A DNA stretch of 51,560 nucleotides, from contig NZ_LGDV01000208.1 of the NCBI RefSeq assembly GCF_001280015.1, forward strand, positions 1 through 51,560, written 5' to 3'. The position numbers and the translations under genes were made by a program. Positions 23,383 through 31,410 of this stretch are shown here, piece by piece. This stretch comes from Streptomyces sp. MMG1121. GTDB lineage: Bacteria > Actinomycetota > Actinomycetes > Streptomycetales > Streptomycetaceae. Each line of letters starts with the position of its first letter. The stretch's first letter is position 1. Under the pieces are notes generated by a model that ran no database searches, had not been told where the DNA came from, and was given only the letters and a program-made list of their open reading frames with translations.

Positions 23383-25128
23383 ATGACACTCGACACGCTC
23401 CCGTCACGGGCCGCCCCGCAGCAACGCACCCGACGCCGCCTCACCCCCGCCGCCCCCGGCCAGTACCTGATCTGGGCCCTGGTCGCCGTTCTGGCCCTGG
23501 CACCGCTGGCGCCCCTGGTCTACACCTCGGTGCTGTCCAAGCCCTACTACCTGCCCGGCGGCGTGTTCAGCATGGACGCCTACCGGCAGTTGTTCACCGA
23601 CCCGGCCTTCCGCACCGCGGCCCTGAACACCCTCGTCTTCGCCGCCTGCGCCACCACGGCCGCCGTCGCGCTCGGCGCCGGCTTCGCCGTCCTGGTCACC
23701 CGAACCGACCTCCCGGGGAGACGCCTTCTCGGCCCCGCGCTGCTCGCACCGCTGCTCATCCCTCCGCTCGGCCTGATCATCGGCTGGGAGTCGCTGTACG
23801 GACCATCCGGTTACCTCACCCAGCTCTGGCACAGAGACCTGCACCTGCCCGTCTGGAATCTCACCTCGCTCCCCGGCATGTCGGCGCTGGGCGCCGTGGT
23901 CAGCCTCCCCATCGCCTATCTGACCTGCAAAGCAGTGCTGGAAGGCGCCGACGGGACGCTGGAGGACGCCGTCCGCGCCTCGGGCGGGGGCACCCTGCTC
24001 GTACTGCGCACGGTGACCGTGCCGATGCTGCGCACCGCGCTGCTTGACAGCGGCATGCTGATCTTCACGCTCAGCCTGGAGGTGCTCGGCATCCCTCTGT
24101 TCCTGGGCCGCCCGGTGAACATCCAGTTCATCGCCAGCTACCTCTACGACTCCTGGTCGAACAGCCCCGTCCCCGACCCGCCGATCGTCTCCGCGGGGGC
24201 GATCCTGCTGCTGGTGGTGGCGTCCGGCATCCTGCTGTTGCGCGGACGGCTGCTGCGCCACTCCCTCCGGTACACCGCCGGCACCCGCGCCACCCCGCCC
24301 GCGCACCCGATCGGCCTTGGCCGCTGGCGCGCGCCGGTCGCCGCCGCATCGGCCGCCTTCGTCGTACTCACCTCGGCGATCCCGCTGCTGGGCCTGGCCC
24401 TGATGTCGAACGTCACGTCCCTGACCACCCTGGTGGCGCCCTGGCATCTGTGGACAGGCGACAACTGGCGGCAAATCTGGACCGACCCCACCCTGCACCG
24501 CGCCATTTCCGACAGCCTGACGGTGGCCGCGATCGGTAGCCTCGCCACGGTCGTCCTCGTTGCCCTGGCCACCGTGATCGCCCACCGTTCCGGGTTCCGG
24601 CTGGGGCGTACCCTGCCCGCTCTCCTCGTCTACCCGCGGGCCACGCCCGGCATCGTTTTCGGCGTCGGCTTCTTCTGGCTCTTCCTCATCGTGGACTGGC
24701 CCGGTGCCATGCTCCGCACCAGCCTGTGGGGCGAGTTGGTCGCGCTGTGCGTGCGCAACATGACCCTCTCCTACATCGTTCTCGCGCCGGCTCTGGCCCG
24801 GCTCAGCCCCGAGTTGGCCAAGGCATCGGCAGCCTCGGGCGCCGGCTGGTGGACCACCACCCGCCGCATCACCCTGCCCCTGCTTCGGCCCGCGTTGCTC
24901 AGCGCTCTGGTGCTGATGTTCGTGACCCTGATCAGCGACTACGACCCGGTGGTCTTCCTGACCAAACCCGGCACCGAGCTGATGGGCACCACCATGCTCC
25001 AGACCTGGGCCAAAGGGCTGCCGGGACCGGTCGCCGCCCTGGCCCTGGTCCAAGTCCTCCTGGTCGCTGTCGCCCTGGTCCTCGGCCTGGGCTGGACCCT
25101 GCGCAAGAAAGCCCACCGCCATGCCTGA
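23383..25128 (+). CDS. ABC transporter permease, two permease domains fused
   Basis: The protein has 581 residues and about 12 TM helices in two halves. The first (YLIWALVAVLALAPLAPLVY to about residue 280) has the EAA-type loop DGTLEDAVRASGGGTLLVLR. The second (ATASAAFVVLTSAIPLLGLA onward is its opening region) carries a second EAA-like loop ELAKASAASGAGWWTTTRRI. This duplicated single-chain arrangement is known in SfuB/FbpB-type iron and related importers, so no second permease gene is needed. It starts 5 bp after the binding-protein stop, and its own stop overlaps the ATPase gene by 8 bp. Confidence 0.9.
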   Translation: MTLDTLPSRAAPQQRTRRRLTPAAPGQYLIWALVAVLALAPLAPLVYTSVLSKPYYLPGGVFSMDAYRQLFTDPAFRTAALNTLVFAACATTAAVALGAGFAVLVTRTDLPGRRLLGPALLAPLLIPPLGLIIGWESLYGPSGYLTQLWHRDLHLPVWNLTSLPGMSALGAVVSLPIAYLTCKAVLEGADGTLEDAVRASGGGTLLVLRTVTVPMLRTALLDSGMLIFTLSLEVLGIPLFLGRPVNIQFIASYLYDSWSNSPVPDPPIVSAGAILLLVVASGILLLRGRLLRHSLRYTAGTRATPPAHPIGLGRWRAPVAAASAAFVVLTSAIPLLGLALMSNVTSLTTLVAPWHLWTGDNWRQIWTDPTLHRAISDSLTVAAIGSLATVVLVALATVIAHRSGFRLGRTLPALLVYPRATPGIVFGVGFFWLFLIVDWPGAMLRTSLWGELVALCVRNMTLSYIVLAPALARLSPELAKASAASGAGWWTTTRRITLPLLRPALLSALVLMFVTLISDYDPVVFLTKPGTELMGTTMLQTWAKGLPGPVAALALVQVLLVAVALVLGLGWTLRKKAHRHA

Positions 25129-26257
25129 GATCACCGTCCGCCGGCTGACCCAGACCTTCGGGGCCGTCAAAGTCCTCGACCAGGTCGACTTCACCGTCCC
25201 CGACGGCCGCTTCGTGACCCTGCTCGGCCCCAGTGGCTGCGGCAAGACCACCACGCTCATGTCGATCGCCGGGTTCCACACCCCTGACGCAGGCACCATC
25301 GCCCACGGCGACCGCGTACTATTCGACGCCACAGGACGCAGTCTGCCCGCCGAGCGGCGCGACCTCGGCGTGGTCTTCCAGTCCTGCGCACTGTGGCCGC
25401 ACCTGACCGTCGCCGAGAACGTTGCCTTCCCGCTCAGGGTCCGCAAAGCCGGGCGGCTTGAGACGAAGCAACGCGTTACCGACGTCCTCGAACTGGTCGA
25501 ACTCGTCCCACGCGCCGACGCCTACCCCCACGAGCTGTCCGGCGGACAGCAGCAGCGGGTCGCCCTGGCCCGCGCCCTCGCCCACGGCCCCAGCGCACTG
25601 CTGCTGGACGAGCCGTTCTCCAACCTGGACGCCAAACTCCGCGACCGTGCCCGCGAATGGCTCGGCGGGCTGCAGCGCGACCTCGGCATCACCACCGTCT
25701 TCGTCACCCACGACCAGACCGAGGCACTCGCCATGAGCGACCACATCCTGGTCATGAACGGCGGCCGTATCGTCCGCGCCGGCACCCCCGAGGACGTCTA
25801 CCAGCGCCCCGGAAACCGCTTCGTCGCCGAATTCCTGGGCCGCTGCAACTTCATCACCGGCACGGCCCGCAACCTCGACGGCTCCGCATGGCTTCTGGAA
25901 GCCCCTCACCTGCCTGGCGGCCTGCCTTTCCACACACTCACCGCGCCGCCACCTGGACCGGTCACCCTTGCGCTGCGCCCCGAAGCCCTCCTCCTCGACA
26001 CCCCCGCCGCCCCGGGCGGCCCCACCTGGCAGGCGGAGATCATCCACGCCACGTTCCTCGGCGACCACTACCTCTACACCGTCAGGGTCGGCTCCCACGA
26101 ACTGCAGGCGCTCCATCGCCGCCGGCTGCCCGAAGCCACCGTCCAGGTGACCCTCGCCCCCGAGGGCGCCACCCTCGTCACCGACGACCCCGCCCCGTTC
26201 CCCACTGAGGGCCTCGCTCCCCCAACATCCCAGCCCACGTTTGACAATGTGCTGTAG
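25121..26257 (+). CDS. ABC transporter ATP-binding protein with C-terminal TOBE-like domain
   Basis: The protein has 378 residues. It carries Walker A GPSGCGKTT (about 35-43), the Q-loop VVFQSCALWPHLTV, signature LSGGQQQRVALARAL, Walker B LLLDEPFSNLDAKLR and the H-loop VFVTHDQTEALAMSD. After about 235 a regulatory beta domain follows (FLGRCNFITGTARNL; EIIHATFLGDHYLYTV), as in PotA/FbpC/CysA-type import ATPases. The start ATG overlaps the permease stop. It drives the importer encoded by the two preceding genes. Confidence 0.92.
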   Translation: MPEITVRRLTQTFGAVKVLDQVDFTVPDGRFVTLLGPSGCGKTTTLMSIAGFHTPDAGTIAHGDRVLFDATGRSLPAERRDLGVVFQSCALWPHLTVAENVAFPLRVRKAGRLETKQRVTDVLELVELVPRADAYPHELSGGQQQRVALARALAHGPSALLLDEPFSNLDAKLRDRAREWLGGLQRDLGITTVFVTHDQTEALAMSDHILVMNGGRIVRAGTPEDVYQRPGNRFVAEFLGRCNFITGTARNLDGSAWLLEAPHLPGGLPFHTLTAPPPGPVTLALRPEALLLDTPAAPGGPTWQAEIIHATFLGDHYLYTVRVGSHELQALHRRRLPEATVQVTLAPEGATLVTDDPAPFPTEGLAPPTSQPTFDNVL

Positions 26258-26270
26258 CAGATATCAAATA
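26241..26270 (+). promoter_or_regulatory. Promoter and operator of the gntR gene
   Basis: TTGACA (26241-26246) and CAAATA (26265-26270) are 18 bp apart. The site TGCTGTAGCAGATATCAA (26250-26267), a 14/18 match to the other operators, fills the spacer. The -10 ends 5 bp before the ATG, so a transcript would start at or near the start codon and be leaderless. The regulator probably represses itself. Confidence 0.65.
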
Positions 26271-26275
26271 CGCCT

Positions 26276-27019
26276 ATGTCGCTTCCCGCACTCAGCTCGC
26301 AGACCCTGTCCGACCAGGCCTACCAGGCCCTTCGGGCGGCGATCGTCCAAGGCGATCTGCCGTGGGGCGAGAAGATCACCGAGCGCGGACTGGCCGAACG
26401 CCTCGGCGTCAGCCCCACACCCGTCCGCGAAGCCCTGCGCCGACTGGAGCAGGAGCAGCTCGTCGAGCGCACCGGACCGCGCTCTCTGCGCGTGGCCGCT
26501 GTCTCCCCGCTCGTCCGCAGCGAGAGCGGCACCATGGAGGCCGCCCTGGAAGGAGTCGCCGCGCGCTTCGCCGCCCAGAAGGCCACCCCCGAGCAGTTGG
26601 ACCGCATGCAGCGACTCCTGGACGAGGCGGACGAGGCCGCCGAGACATTGCGCGCCGACCGTGACGCCGGACGCACCCTGTCCGCCGAGCAGACCGAACG
26701 GCTCTTCAACGCCGTCCGCGACTTCCACCGCGAGGTCGAGGCGGCCGCCGACAACACGCAGCTGAGCCGAACCCTGGAGCAGGTGCGGGCCTTCAGCCGC
26801 TCCGAGCGGCTGAGTATCGCCGTCGCTCAGGTCACAGCCGGCCGTACGGCCGGGCAGGAGCGGCGCTACCACCAGCACCATGAGTTGCTGAGCGCACTCC
26901 ACGCCCGCGATGCCGACCGTGCCGATCAGCTCGCCCGAGCCCACGCCCTGTCCGCCGCCGGCGAGTTGGTCGGCTGGGACCAGGCCCGAGAAGCGCTCTC
27001 GGACACCGCGGTCGACTGA
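26276..27019 (+). CDS. GntR-family regulator (FCD-like C-terminal domain)
   Basis: The protein has 247 residues. The N-terminal winged HTH is DQAYQALRAAIVQGDLPWGE, ERGLAERLGVSPTPVREALR (recognition helix) and RLEQEQLVERTGPRSLRVAA. The C-terminal part is all-helical (EGVAARFAAQKATPEQLDRM; QERRYHQHHELLSALHARDA) with a metal-ligand-like histidine cluster typical of FCD effector domains. It probably binds the four TGCTATAGCAAATAGCAT-type sites at 22161, 22214, 26250 and 27094, controlling the transporter, itself and the AtuA pair. The inducer is probably the transported compound or a metabolite of it. Confidence 0.9.
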   Translation: MSLPALSSQTLSDQAYQALRAAIVQGDLPWGEKITERGLAERLGVSPTPVREALRRLEQEQLVERTGPRSLRVAAVSPLVRSESGTMEAALEGVAARFAAQKATPEQLDRMQRLLDEADEAAETLRADRDAGRTLSAEQTERLFNAVRDFHREVEAAADNTQLSRTLEQVRAFSRSERLSIAVAQVTAGRTAGQERRYHQHHELLSALHARDADRADQLARAHALSAAGELVGWDQAREALSDTAVD

Positions 27020-27093
27020 GTCGAGGAATTCCGCACGCCCAAGCAGGGACTTTGTGCGCTGCTGCTCACGGCATACAAACCTCACATTGGTCT

Positions 27094-27111
27094 TGCTATA
27101 GCAAATAGCTT
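27094..27111. promoter_or_regulatory. GntR-type operator upstream of the AtuA-like gene
   Basis: TGCTATAGCAAATAGCTT differs at one of 18 positions from site 2 at 22214. It overlaps the space between a possible -35 TTGGTC (27087-27092) and -10 TTAGCA (27110-27115). The gene start is 57 bp further on. Confidence 0.8.
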
Positions 27112-27167
27112 AGCAAGGAACAGTCCGCCAGCGGAAAGAAGACGAAGAAGAAAAATAGGGAGGAAAC

Positions 27168-28538
27168 ATGCAATTCAAGATCCTCGCCCCCACCGGGGCC
27201 CTCGGCGCGGGCTTCCGTGCCGAGTCGCTCGCGCGCGGCGTGGCCCTGAAGCCCGACGTCATCGCCTGCGACGCCGGGTCCACCGACAGCGGCCCCTACT
27301 ACCTGGGCAGCGGAGAGCCCAAGCTGTCCCGCGAAGCCGTCACCCGCGACCTGCGACTGCTACTCAAGGCCCGCGACCGCCTGAACGTGCCGCTCATCAT
27401 CGGATCTTGCGGAACCAGCGGCCGCGGCGAAGGCGTCGACCGCGTCGCCAACATGGCCCGCGAGATCGCCGCTCAAGAGCACCTGACCTTCAAACTGGTG
27501 CGGATCTACTCCGACCAGGACCCCGACACCCTCGCCCGGCGCTTCGCCGAGGGCCGGATCCAGCCACTGGACGGTGCCCCCGAACTGGATCTGGAAACCC
27601 TCACCTCCAGCCACGTCGTGGCGATGATGGGCGTTGAGCCGATCCAACAGGCCCTCCGTGACGGGGCGCAGGTGGTGCTGGCCGGACGCGCCAGCGACAC
27701 GGCACTGTTCGCGGCCTACCCCCACATGCACGGCGCCGACCCCGGTCTGACCTGGCACGCCGCGAAGACCATCGAGTGCGGCGCGGCCTGCGCCATCCCG
27801 ACCAGCGCCGACGGCCTCTTCGTCCATCTGCGCGACGACCACTTCGACGTCGAGCCGCTCGATCCCGACTCCCGGCTGACGCCGCACTCCGTCGCCGCGC
27901 ACACCCTGTACGAGAACGCCAACCCTTACCTGATCGCCGAGCCGTCCGGAACGCTGGACACCACCGACGCCACCTACACCGCACTCGACGACCGCCGCGT
28001 CCGTGTGGCCGGCGCCCGCTACCTGCCCGCCGAGACCTACACCGTCAAGCTCGAAGGCTCCCGGCTGGTCGGCTACCAGACCATCGCGATCGGCGGCATC
28101 CGCGACCGTGTCGTGATCGAGCAGCTGCCCAAGCTCCTGCCCTTCGCCCAGAACTACTTCGTCACCAAGATCCAGGATGTCTTCCAGGGCCGCGTCGCCC
28201 CTGACGACGTCACCATCGACTACAGCCTCTACGGCCAGGACGCCGTCCTCGGTGCCTACGACCCGCAACGCGCGGATCCCGTACACGAGCTTGGCATGCT
28301 GATCACGGTGACCGCACCCACCCAGGAGACCGCACATGCCGTGGCGACCTTCGTCGCCCACACATCCTCCCATCTGCCCATCTCCAGCTACGACGGCCTG
28401 GCCGGCACCGTCGCCTACCCCTTCTCCCCGCCGGAAACAGACCGCGGGCCCCTCTACCGCTTCACCCTCCACCACGTCGCCCTCCCCGAGACCCCGTACG
28501 AGCTGTTCTCCACCGTCCACGAAGAGGTGACCGCATGA
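27168..28538 (+). CDS. AtuA-family protein (DUF1446 acyclic terpene utilisation type)
   Basis: The protein has 456 residues, with ATG 27168 behind the strong site AGGGAGGAAA. DUF1446/AtuA hallmarks are the N-terminal QFKILAPTGALGAGFRAESL, the VIACDAGSTDSGPYYLGSGE motif with its Asp/Ser pocket, LIIGSCGTSGRGEGVDRVAN, VVLAGRASDTALFAAY and AKTIECGAACAIPT. The family occurs in acyclic-terpene and other catabolic clusters and its reaction is not established. The gene overlaps the DUF4387 gene by 4 bp, the constant partner of this family. With the ABC importer and GntR protein it forms a catabolic or uptake module of unknown substrate. Confidence 0.88.
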   Translation: MQFKILAPTGALGAGFRAESLARGVALKPDVIACDAGSTDSGPYYLGSGEPKLSREAVTRDLRLLLKARDRLNVPLIIGSCGTSGRGEGVDRVANMAREIAAQEHLTFKLVRIYSDQDPDTLARRFAEGRIQPLDGAPELDLETLTSSHVVAMMGVEPIQQALRDGAQVVLAGRASDTALFAAYPHMHGADPGLTWHAAKTIECGAACAIPTSADGLFVHLRDDHFDVEPLDPDSRLTPHSVAAHTLYENANPYLIAEPSGTLDTTDATYTALDDRRVRVAGARYLPAETYTVKLEGSRLVGYQTIAIGGIRDRVVIEQLPKLLPFAQNYFVTKIQDVFQGRVAPDDVTIDYSLYGQDAVLGAYDPQRADPVHELGMLITVTAPTQETAHAVATFVAHTSSHLPISSYDGLAGTVAYPFSPPETDRGPLYRFTLHHVALPETPYELFSTVHEEVTA

Positions 28539-28855
28539 CTCGGCTACTCGACCTGTGCACGCTGATCCGCTCCAAGAACGCCGGCCCGTTCTGGCTCACC
28601 TTCGACTTCGTGGCCGGCGATCGGGCCGCCTTCGAACGCATCGCCCAGCCAGGGGTGTTCACCCGCCAGCTCTTCACCGAACTGTACGGAGCGGACCCGG
28701 CGCACATTCTGATCGTCCGTCACGAACGAGCCCAGGCCGTGAAGGTCTCATTCCCCCGCCCCGTTCGACAAGGCGACCTCACCGACAGCGACAGCTACGG
28801 CGGTCAGCAGTACGCACCGCTGGTCGACTTGGAGGTCCCCGAGCTGGTCGGCTGA
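28535..28855 (+). CDS. DUF4387 protein, partner of AtuA-family protein
   Basis: The protein has 106 residues, starting at ATGA overlapping the AtuA-like gene stop. It contains LLDLCTLIRSKNAGPFWLTF, PGVFTRQLFTELYGADP and SFPRPVRQGDLTDSDSYGGQ, the conserved pattern of DUF4387, which occurs beside or fused to DUF1446 proteins. It probably forms a complex with the AtuA-like protein. No catalytic motif is obvious. It ends the module; the next 100 bp lead into the IS cluster. Confidence 0.88.
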   Translation: MTRLLDLCTLIRSKNAGPFWLTFDFVAGDRAAFERIAQPGVFTRQLFTELYGADPAHILIVRHERAQAVKVSFPRPVRQGDLTDSDSYGGQQYAPLVDLEVPELVG

Positions 28856-28926
28856 TCCGGCCTTCCGCGTCCCGACAGAGGTCATTGATCGTGTGCCCCG
28901 ATCCCAAACTGGCCTCAGCTTGTAGT

Positions 28927-28972
28927 TTATCCCTTCAACCGAATGTGCTCGGTGAGTGATTCGGCTCGTTTA
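28927..28972 (-). pseudogene. 3' tail of an IS-associated winged-helix gene (severed)
   Basis: The minus strand reads RAESLTEHIRLKG to a TAA at 28927-28929. Joined across the element (with one TTA removed) to 30638-30732 it gives a continuous frame ...TKHTPEAKRAESLTEHIRLK. The inserted element therefore interrupted this gene. Confidence 0.65.
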
Positions 28973-29046
28973 GAAGCCGTATCTCAACCGATCTTGGAAC
29001 GGATCGAACAGCGTTCCTGGTCGGGTGATCTTCCGGCGGTACGCGT

Positions 29047-30039
29047 ATGAAGGCAGGGCCTCCTGGTAGCTCGGGGGTGCGACCCCATTCCGAGCGGTTC
29101 CCGGAGGCCCTGTTGTCGTTGTTGTACGTGCCCGAGCCCGTTGACTTCAACTCGCCCGCTGTGCCTGGCGATTGCCTCGCGCACGTGTACGGCAACGCGG
29201 CCGATCACCCCGATCGGGTGCGCCGGTATCCGTCGGATATGACGGACGCGGAGTGGGCGGCCGTGCGGCCGTTGCTGCCGGTGCCGGCCTGGCTTTTGGG
29301 GCGGGGCGGACGGCCCGAGGGCTACTGCCACCGGCAGCTGCTGGATGCGGTCCGCTATCTGGTCGCGGGCGGGATCTCGTGGCGGGCGCTGCCCGCGGAC
29401 TTCCCCGATTGGGGCCGAGTTTACGCCTTCTTCCGCCGCTGGCGCGAGCACGGGCTGATCGCCGAGTTCCACGACCGGCTGCGCGGGATGGTCCGTGAAG
29501 GCGAGGGCCGCGAGGCCGAGCCCACGGCGGGGATCATCGACGCGCAGTCGGTGCGGGCCGCCGCGACGGTGCCGGCCGCCTCACGCGGCTACGACGGCGG
29601 GAAGAAGGTGCCGGGCCGCAAACGGCACATCGTGACCGACACCCTCGGTCTGCTCCTGGTCGTCGCGGTCACCGCCGCGAACATCGGCGACCGCGACGCC
29701 GCGACGGGCCTGCTGACCTGGCTGCGCCGCCTGCACCGCGACATCACCCTCGTCTGGGCCGACGGCGGATACGCCGGCGGCCTCGTCGACTGGTGCAGGG
29801 ACAAACTCGCTCTGACCTTGGAGATCGTCAAGCGCACCGACGACATGACAGGCTTCGTGGTGCTGCCGAGGCGGTGGGTGGCAGAGCGCACGTTCGCGTG
29901 GTTGATGCACTCCCGCCGTCTGGCCCGGGACTACGAGACCCTGCCCGCCACCAGCGAGGCGATGATCCGGTGGTCGATGGTCACGCGGATGAGCCGACGT
30001 CTGGCACGGCCACGGCCACGGGCCGCCGGCCGGCACTGA
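29047..30039 (+). CDS. IS5-family transposase
   Basis: The open frame gives 330 residues; the real start is uncertain, since family members usually begin near YPSDMTDAEWAAVRPLLP (ATG 29239-29241). The DDE motif is complete: Asp in GIIDAQSVRAAA, Asp in VWADGGYAGGLVDW and Glu in RRWVAERTFAWLMHSRR (the Y/F...W tail of IS5). An N-terminal DUF4096-like segment (RPEGYCHRQLLDAVRYLVAG) precedes it. The frame is unbroken, so the element may be active. Confidence 0.92.
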   Translation: MKAGPPGSSGVRPHSERFPEALLSLLYVPEPVDFNSPAVPGDCLAHVYGNAADHPDRVRRYPSDMTDAEWAAVRPLLPVPAWLLGRGGRPEGYCHRQLLDAVRYLVAGGISWRALPADFPDWGRVYAFFRRWREHGLIAEFHDRLRGMVREGEGREAEPTAGIIDAQSVRAAATVPAASRGYDGGKKVPGRKRHIVTDTLGLLLVVAVTAANIGDRDAATGLLTWLRRLHRDITLVWADGGYAGGLVDWCRDKLALTLEIVKRTDDMTGFVVLPRRWVAERTFAWLMHSRRLARDYETLPATSEAMIRWSMVTRMSRRLARPRPRAAGRH

Positions 30040-30538
30040 ATGCCCCCGACGTCTCCAGGAGAAGCCACCCGCGCTCCGCCAGGCGCCGGGCTTTCGACCG
30101 CAGCCCCTCGACCTTCGCCGGCGTCGCGTCAAGGCCCAGCTCCACCGCGATCTCCTTGGCTCGAAGCGGGCCGTCACCCGTGGACCGCTGCTGTTCCAGC
30201 ACGCCCAGAATCCGCTGATAGTCCGGCGCCAGAACCGTCACCGGCAGTCCTTCCCGCCAGGGCGGCACCGTCGAGCCCGGCACCGGCGCGAGCGACGGCG
30301 CCGCTTCCTCCTCCGCCTCGGTCGTGGTCACGGCAGTGGACTCGGCCGCAGAAACTGCCAGGGCCTCGAGCAGTTCCTCCCGCGCGATCACCCGCCGGTC
30401 CAGCTCCATCTCCGCGGCCTCCAACACCTCAGCCAACCGCGCGACTTCCTCCCGCAAGCCCTCCACCCGCACACGAGCAGCCGCCTCTCGCTCCTCCAGC
30501 ATTCCCAGCACCGACGCCACCGCGCACCCCTCGACCAT
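29981..30538 (-). CDS. Winged-helix passenger protein of the IS5-type element
   Basis: The protein has 185 residues, with start ATG 30536-30538. The N-terminal 60 residues form a probable coiled coil (EEREAAARVRVEGLREEVAR; VLEAAEMELDRRVIAREELL). An Ala/Glu/Pro linker follows. The C-terminal domain is winged-helix-like: APDYQRILGVLEQQRSTGDG, LRAKEIAVELGLDATPAKVE, LRSKARRLAERGWLLLE. It lies within the IS, converges on the transposase gene and recurs as a fragment at 17110 and, as a relative, at 30641-30732. It probably aids or regulates transposition, or binds element ends; function is unproven. Confidence 0.75.
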   Translation of the reverse strand: MVEGCAVASVLGMLEEREAAARVRVEGLREEVARLAEVLEAAEMELDRRVIAREELLEALAVSAAESTAVTTTEAEEEAAPSLAPVPGSTVPPWREGLPVTVLAPDYQRILGVLEQQRSTGDGPLRAKEIAVELGLDATPAKVEGLRSKARRLAERGWLLLETSGAFSAGRRPVAVAVPDVGSSA

Positions 30539-30637
30539 GAAGCGGACACAAGACGTCGCGATGCCTCCCTCAACCCGAGCGAAACCATGCCTGACCAGGA
30601 GGAATCAAGGGATCGCGTTCGGTTGACATACGGCTTC

Positions 30638-30732
30638 TTAGCCTCCGGTGTGTGCTTGGTGAGGGTGAATAGGTCGGGCTCGGTCTCGGTGAGAATGCCG
30701 CGGCGGACCAGGCGCTTCAGCTTGGCACGCAT
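30638..30732 (-). pseudogene. Fragment of a second IS-associated winged-helix gene (insertion target)
   Basis: The minus strand reads MRAKLKRLVRRGILTETEPD then LFTLTKHTPEAK, which parallels LRSKARRLAERGWLLLET in the passenger protein of the inserted element. The frame then enters the IS; its true end is at 28927. Upstream of ATG 30730-30732 the homologous N-terminal part is missing and decayed transposase sequence begins. Confidence 0.6.
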
Positions 30733-30735
30733 GCT

Positions 30736-31410
30736 CTCGATGTATCAGGACGGCACGTGGCAGCGGATCTTCGCCGCACTGCAGGCCCAGGCCGATGACA
30801 AGGGGCTCATCACCTGGGACATCAACGTCGATTCCACTGTCTGTCGGGCCCACCAGCATGCCGCCGGGGCACGCAAAAGGGGGCTCTGCAAAAGGAACCG
30901 CCTGGTGGGATCGGCATCGAGCCTGACGACCACGGTCTGGGCCGTTCGCGCGGCGGTCTGACCACCAAGCTGCACCTGGCCGTCGAACAAGGGCAGAAGC
31001 CGATGGCCATAGTGATCACCGCCGGACAGTGCGGGGACTCCCCGCAGTTCGAGCCCGTCCTGAAGAAGATCCGTGTGGCCCGGCTGGGTCCGGGCAGGCC
31101 CCGCACCCGCCCGGACCGGGTCCGCGCCGACAAGGCGTACGCGTCCCGCAAGAACCGCGCGTATCTGTGCTGGCGGGGTATCCGCTGCACCATTCCGGAC
31201 AAGGCCGACCAGGCGCGTAACCGACGAGAGCGCGGCTCTCGCGGCGGTCGTCCACCGAAGTTCGACAAGATCGACTACCGCGAACGCCACGCGGTCGAGT
31301 GAGGGATCAACAGGCTCAAGAGGCACCGCGCGATAGCCACGAGGTACGACAAACTCGCGGTCCGCTACGAGGCCACCGCCCTCGTAGCAGCCATCAACGA
31401 GTGGCTGTGA
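30736..31410 (+). pseudogene. Decayed IS5-family transposase
   Basis: It is readable from MYQDGTWQRIFAALQAQADD through DINVDSTVCRAHQHAAGARK (first catalytic Asp). It then needs a frame change near 30885 to continue LQKEPPGGIGIEPDDHGLGR, LTTKLHLAVEQGQKPMAIVI and VRADKAYASRKNRAYLCWRG. A TGA at about 31300-31302 interrupts the tail before GINRLKRHRAIATRYDKLAV and NEWL (stop 31408-31410). The N-terminal 80-100 residues are absent. It has thus at least one frameshift, one stop and a truncation. It is not the family member of the adjacent intact element. Confidence 0.85.

Larger units (their letters stand above)
28973..30637. mobile_element. Complete IS5-type element with winged-helix passenger gene
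   Basis: The element is 1,665 bp. The left end is GAAGCCGTATCTCAACCGA and the right end, on the opposite strand, is GAAGCCGTATGTCAACCGA (one mismatch in 19). It is flanked by TTA at 28970-28972 and 30638-30640, a 3-bp TNA-type duplication as in IS1031-like IS5 elements. It holds a transposase reading right and a passenger reading left, overlapping tail to tail by 59 bp. A 135-bp inverted copy of its right end lies at 17011-17145. Confidence 0.88.

Noticed and set aside
23404..25446. A 680-codon minus-strand frame over the permease gene
   Set aside because: Shadow of the membrane protein gene; composition and lack of start context do not support it.
28973..30637. Counting the winged-helix gene at 29981-30538 as a host gene beside the IS
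   Set aside because: It lies inside the inverted ends and the TTA duplication, and its 5' end recurs with the same IS end at 17011, so it belongs to the element.
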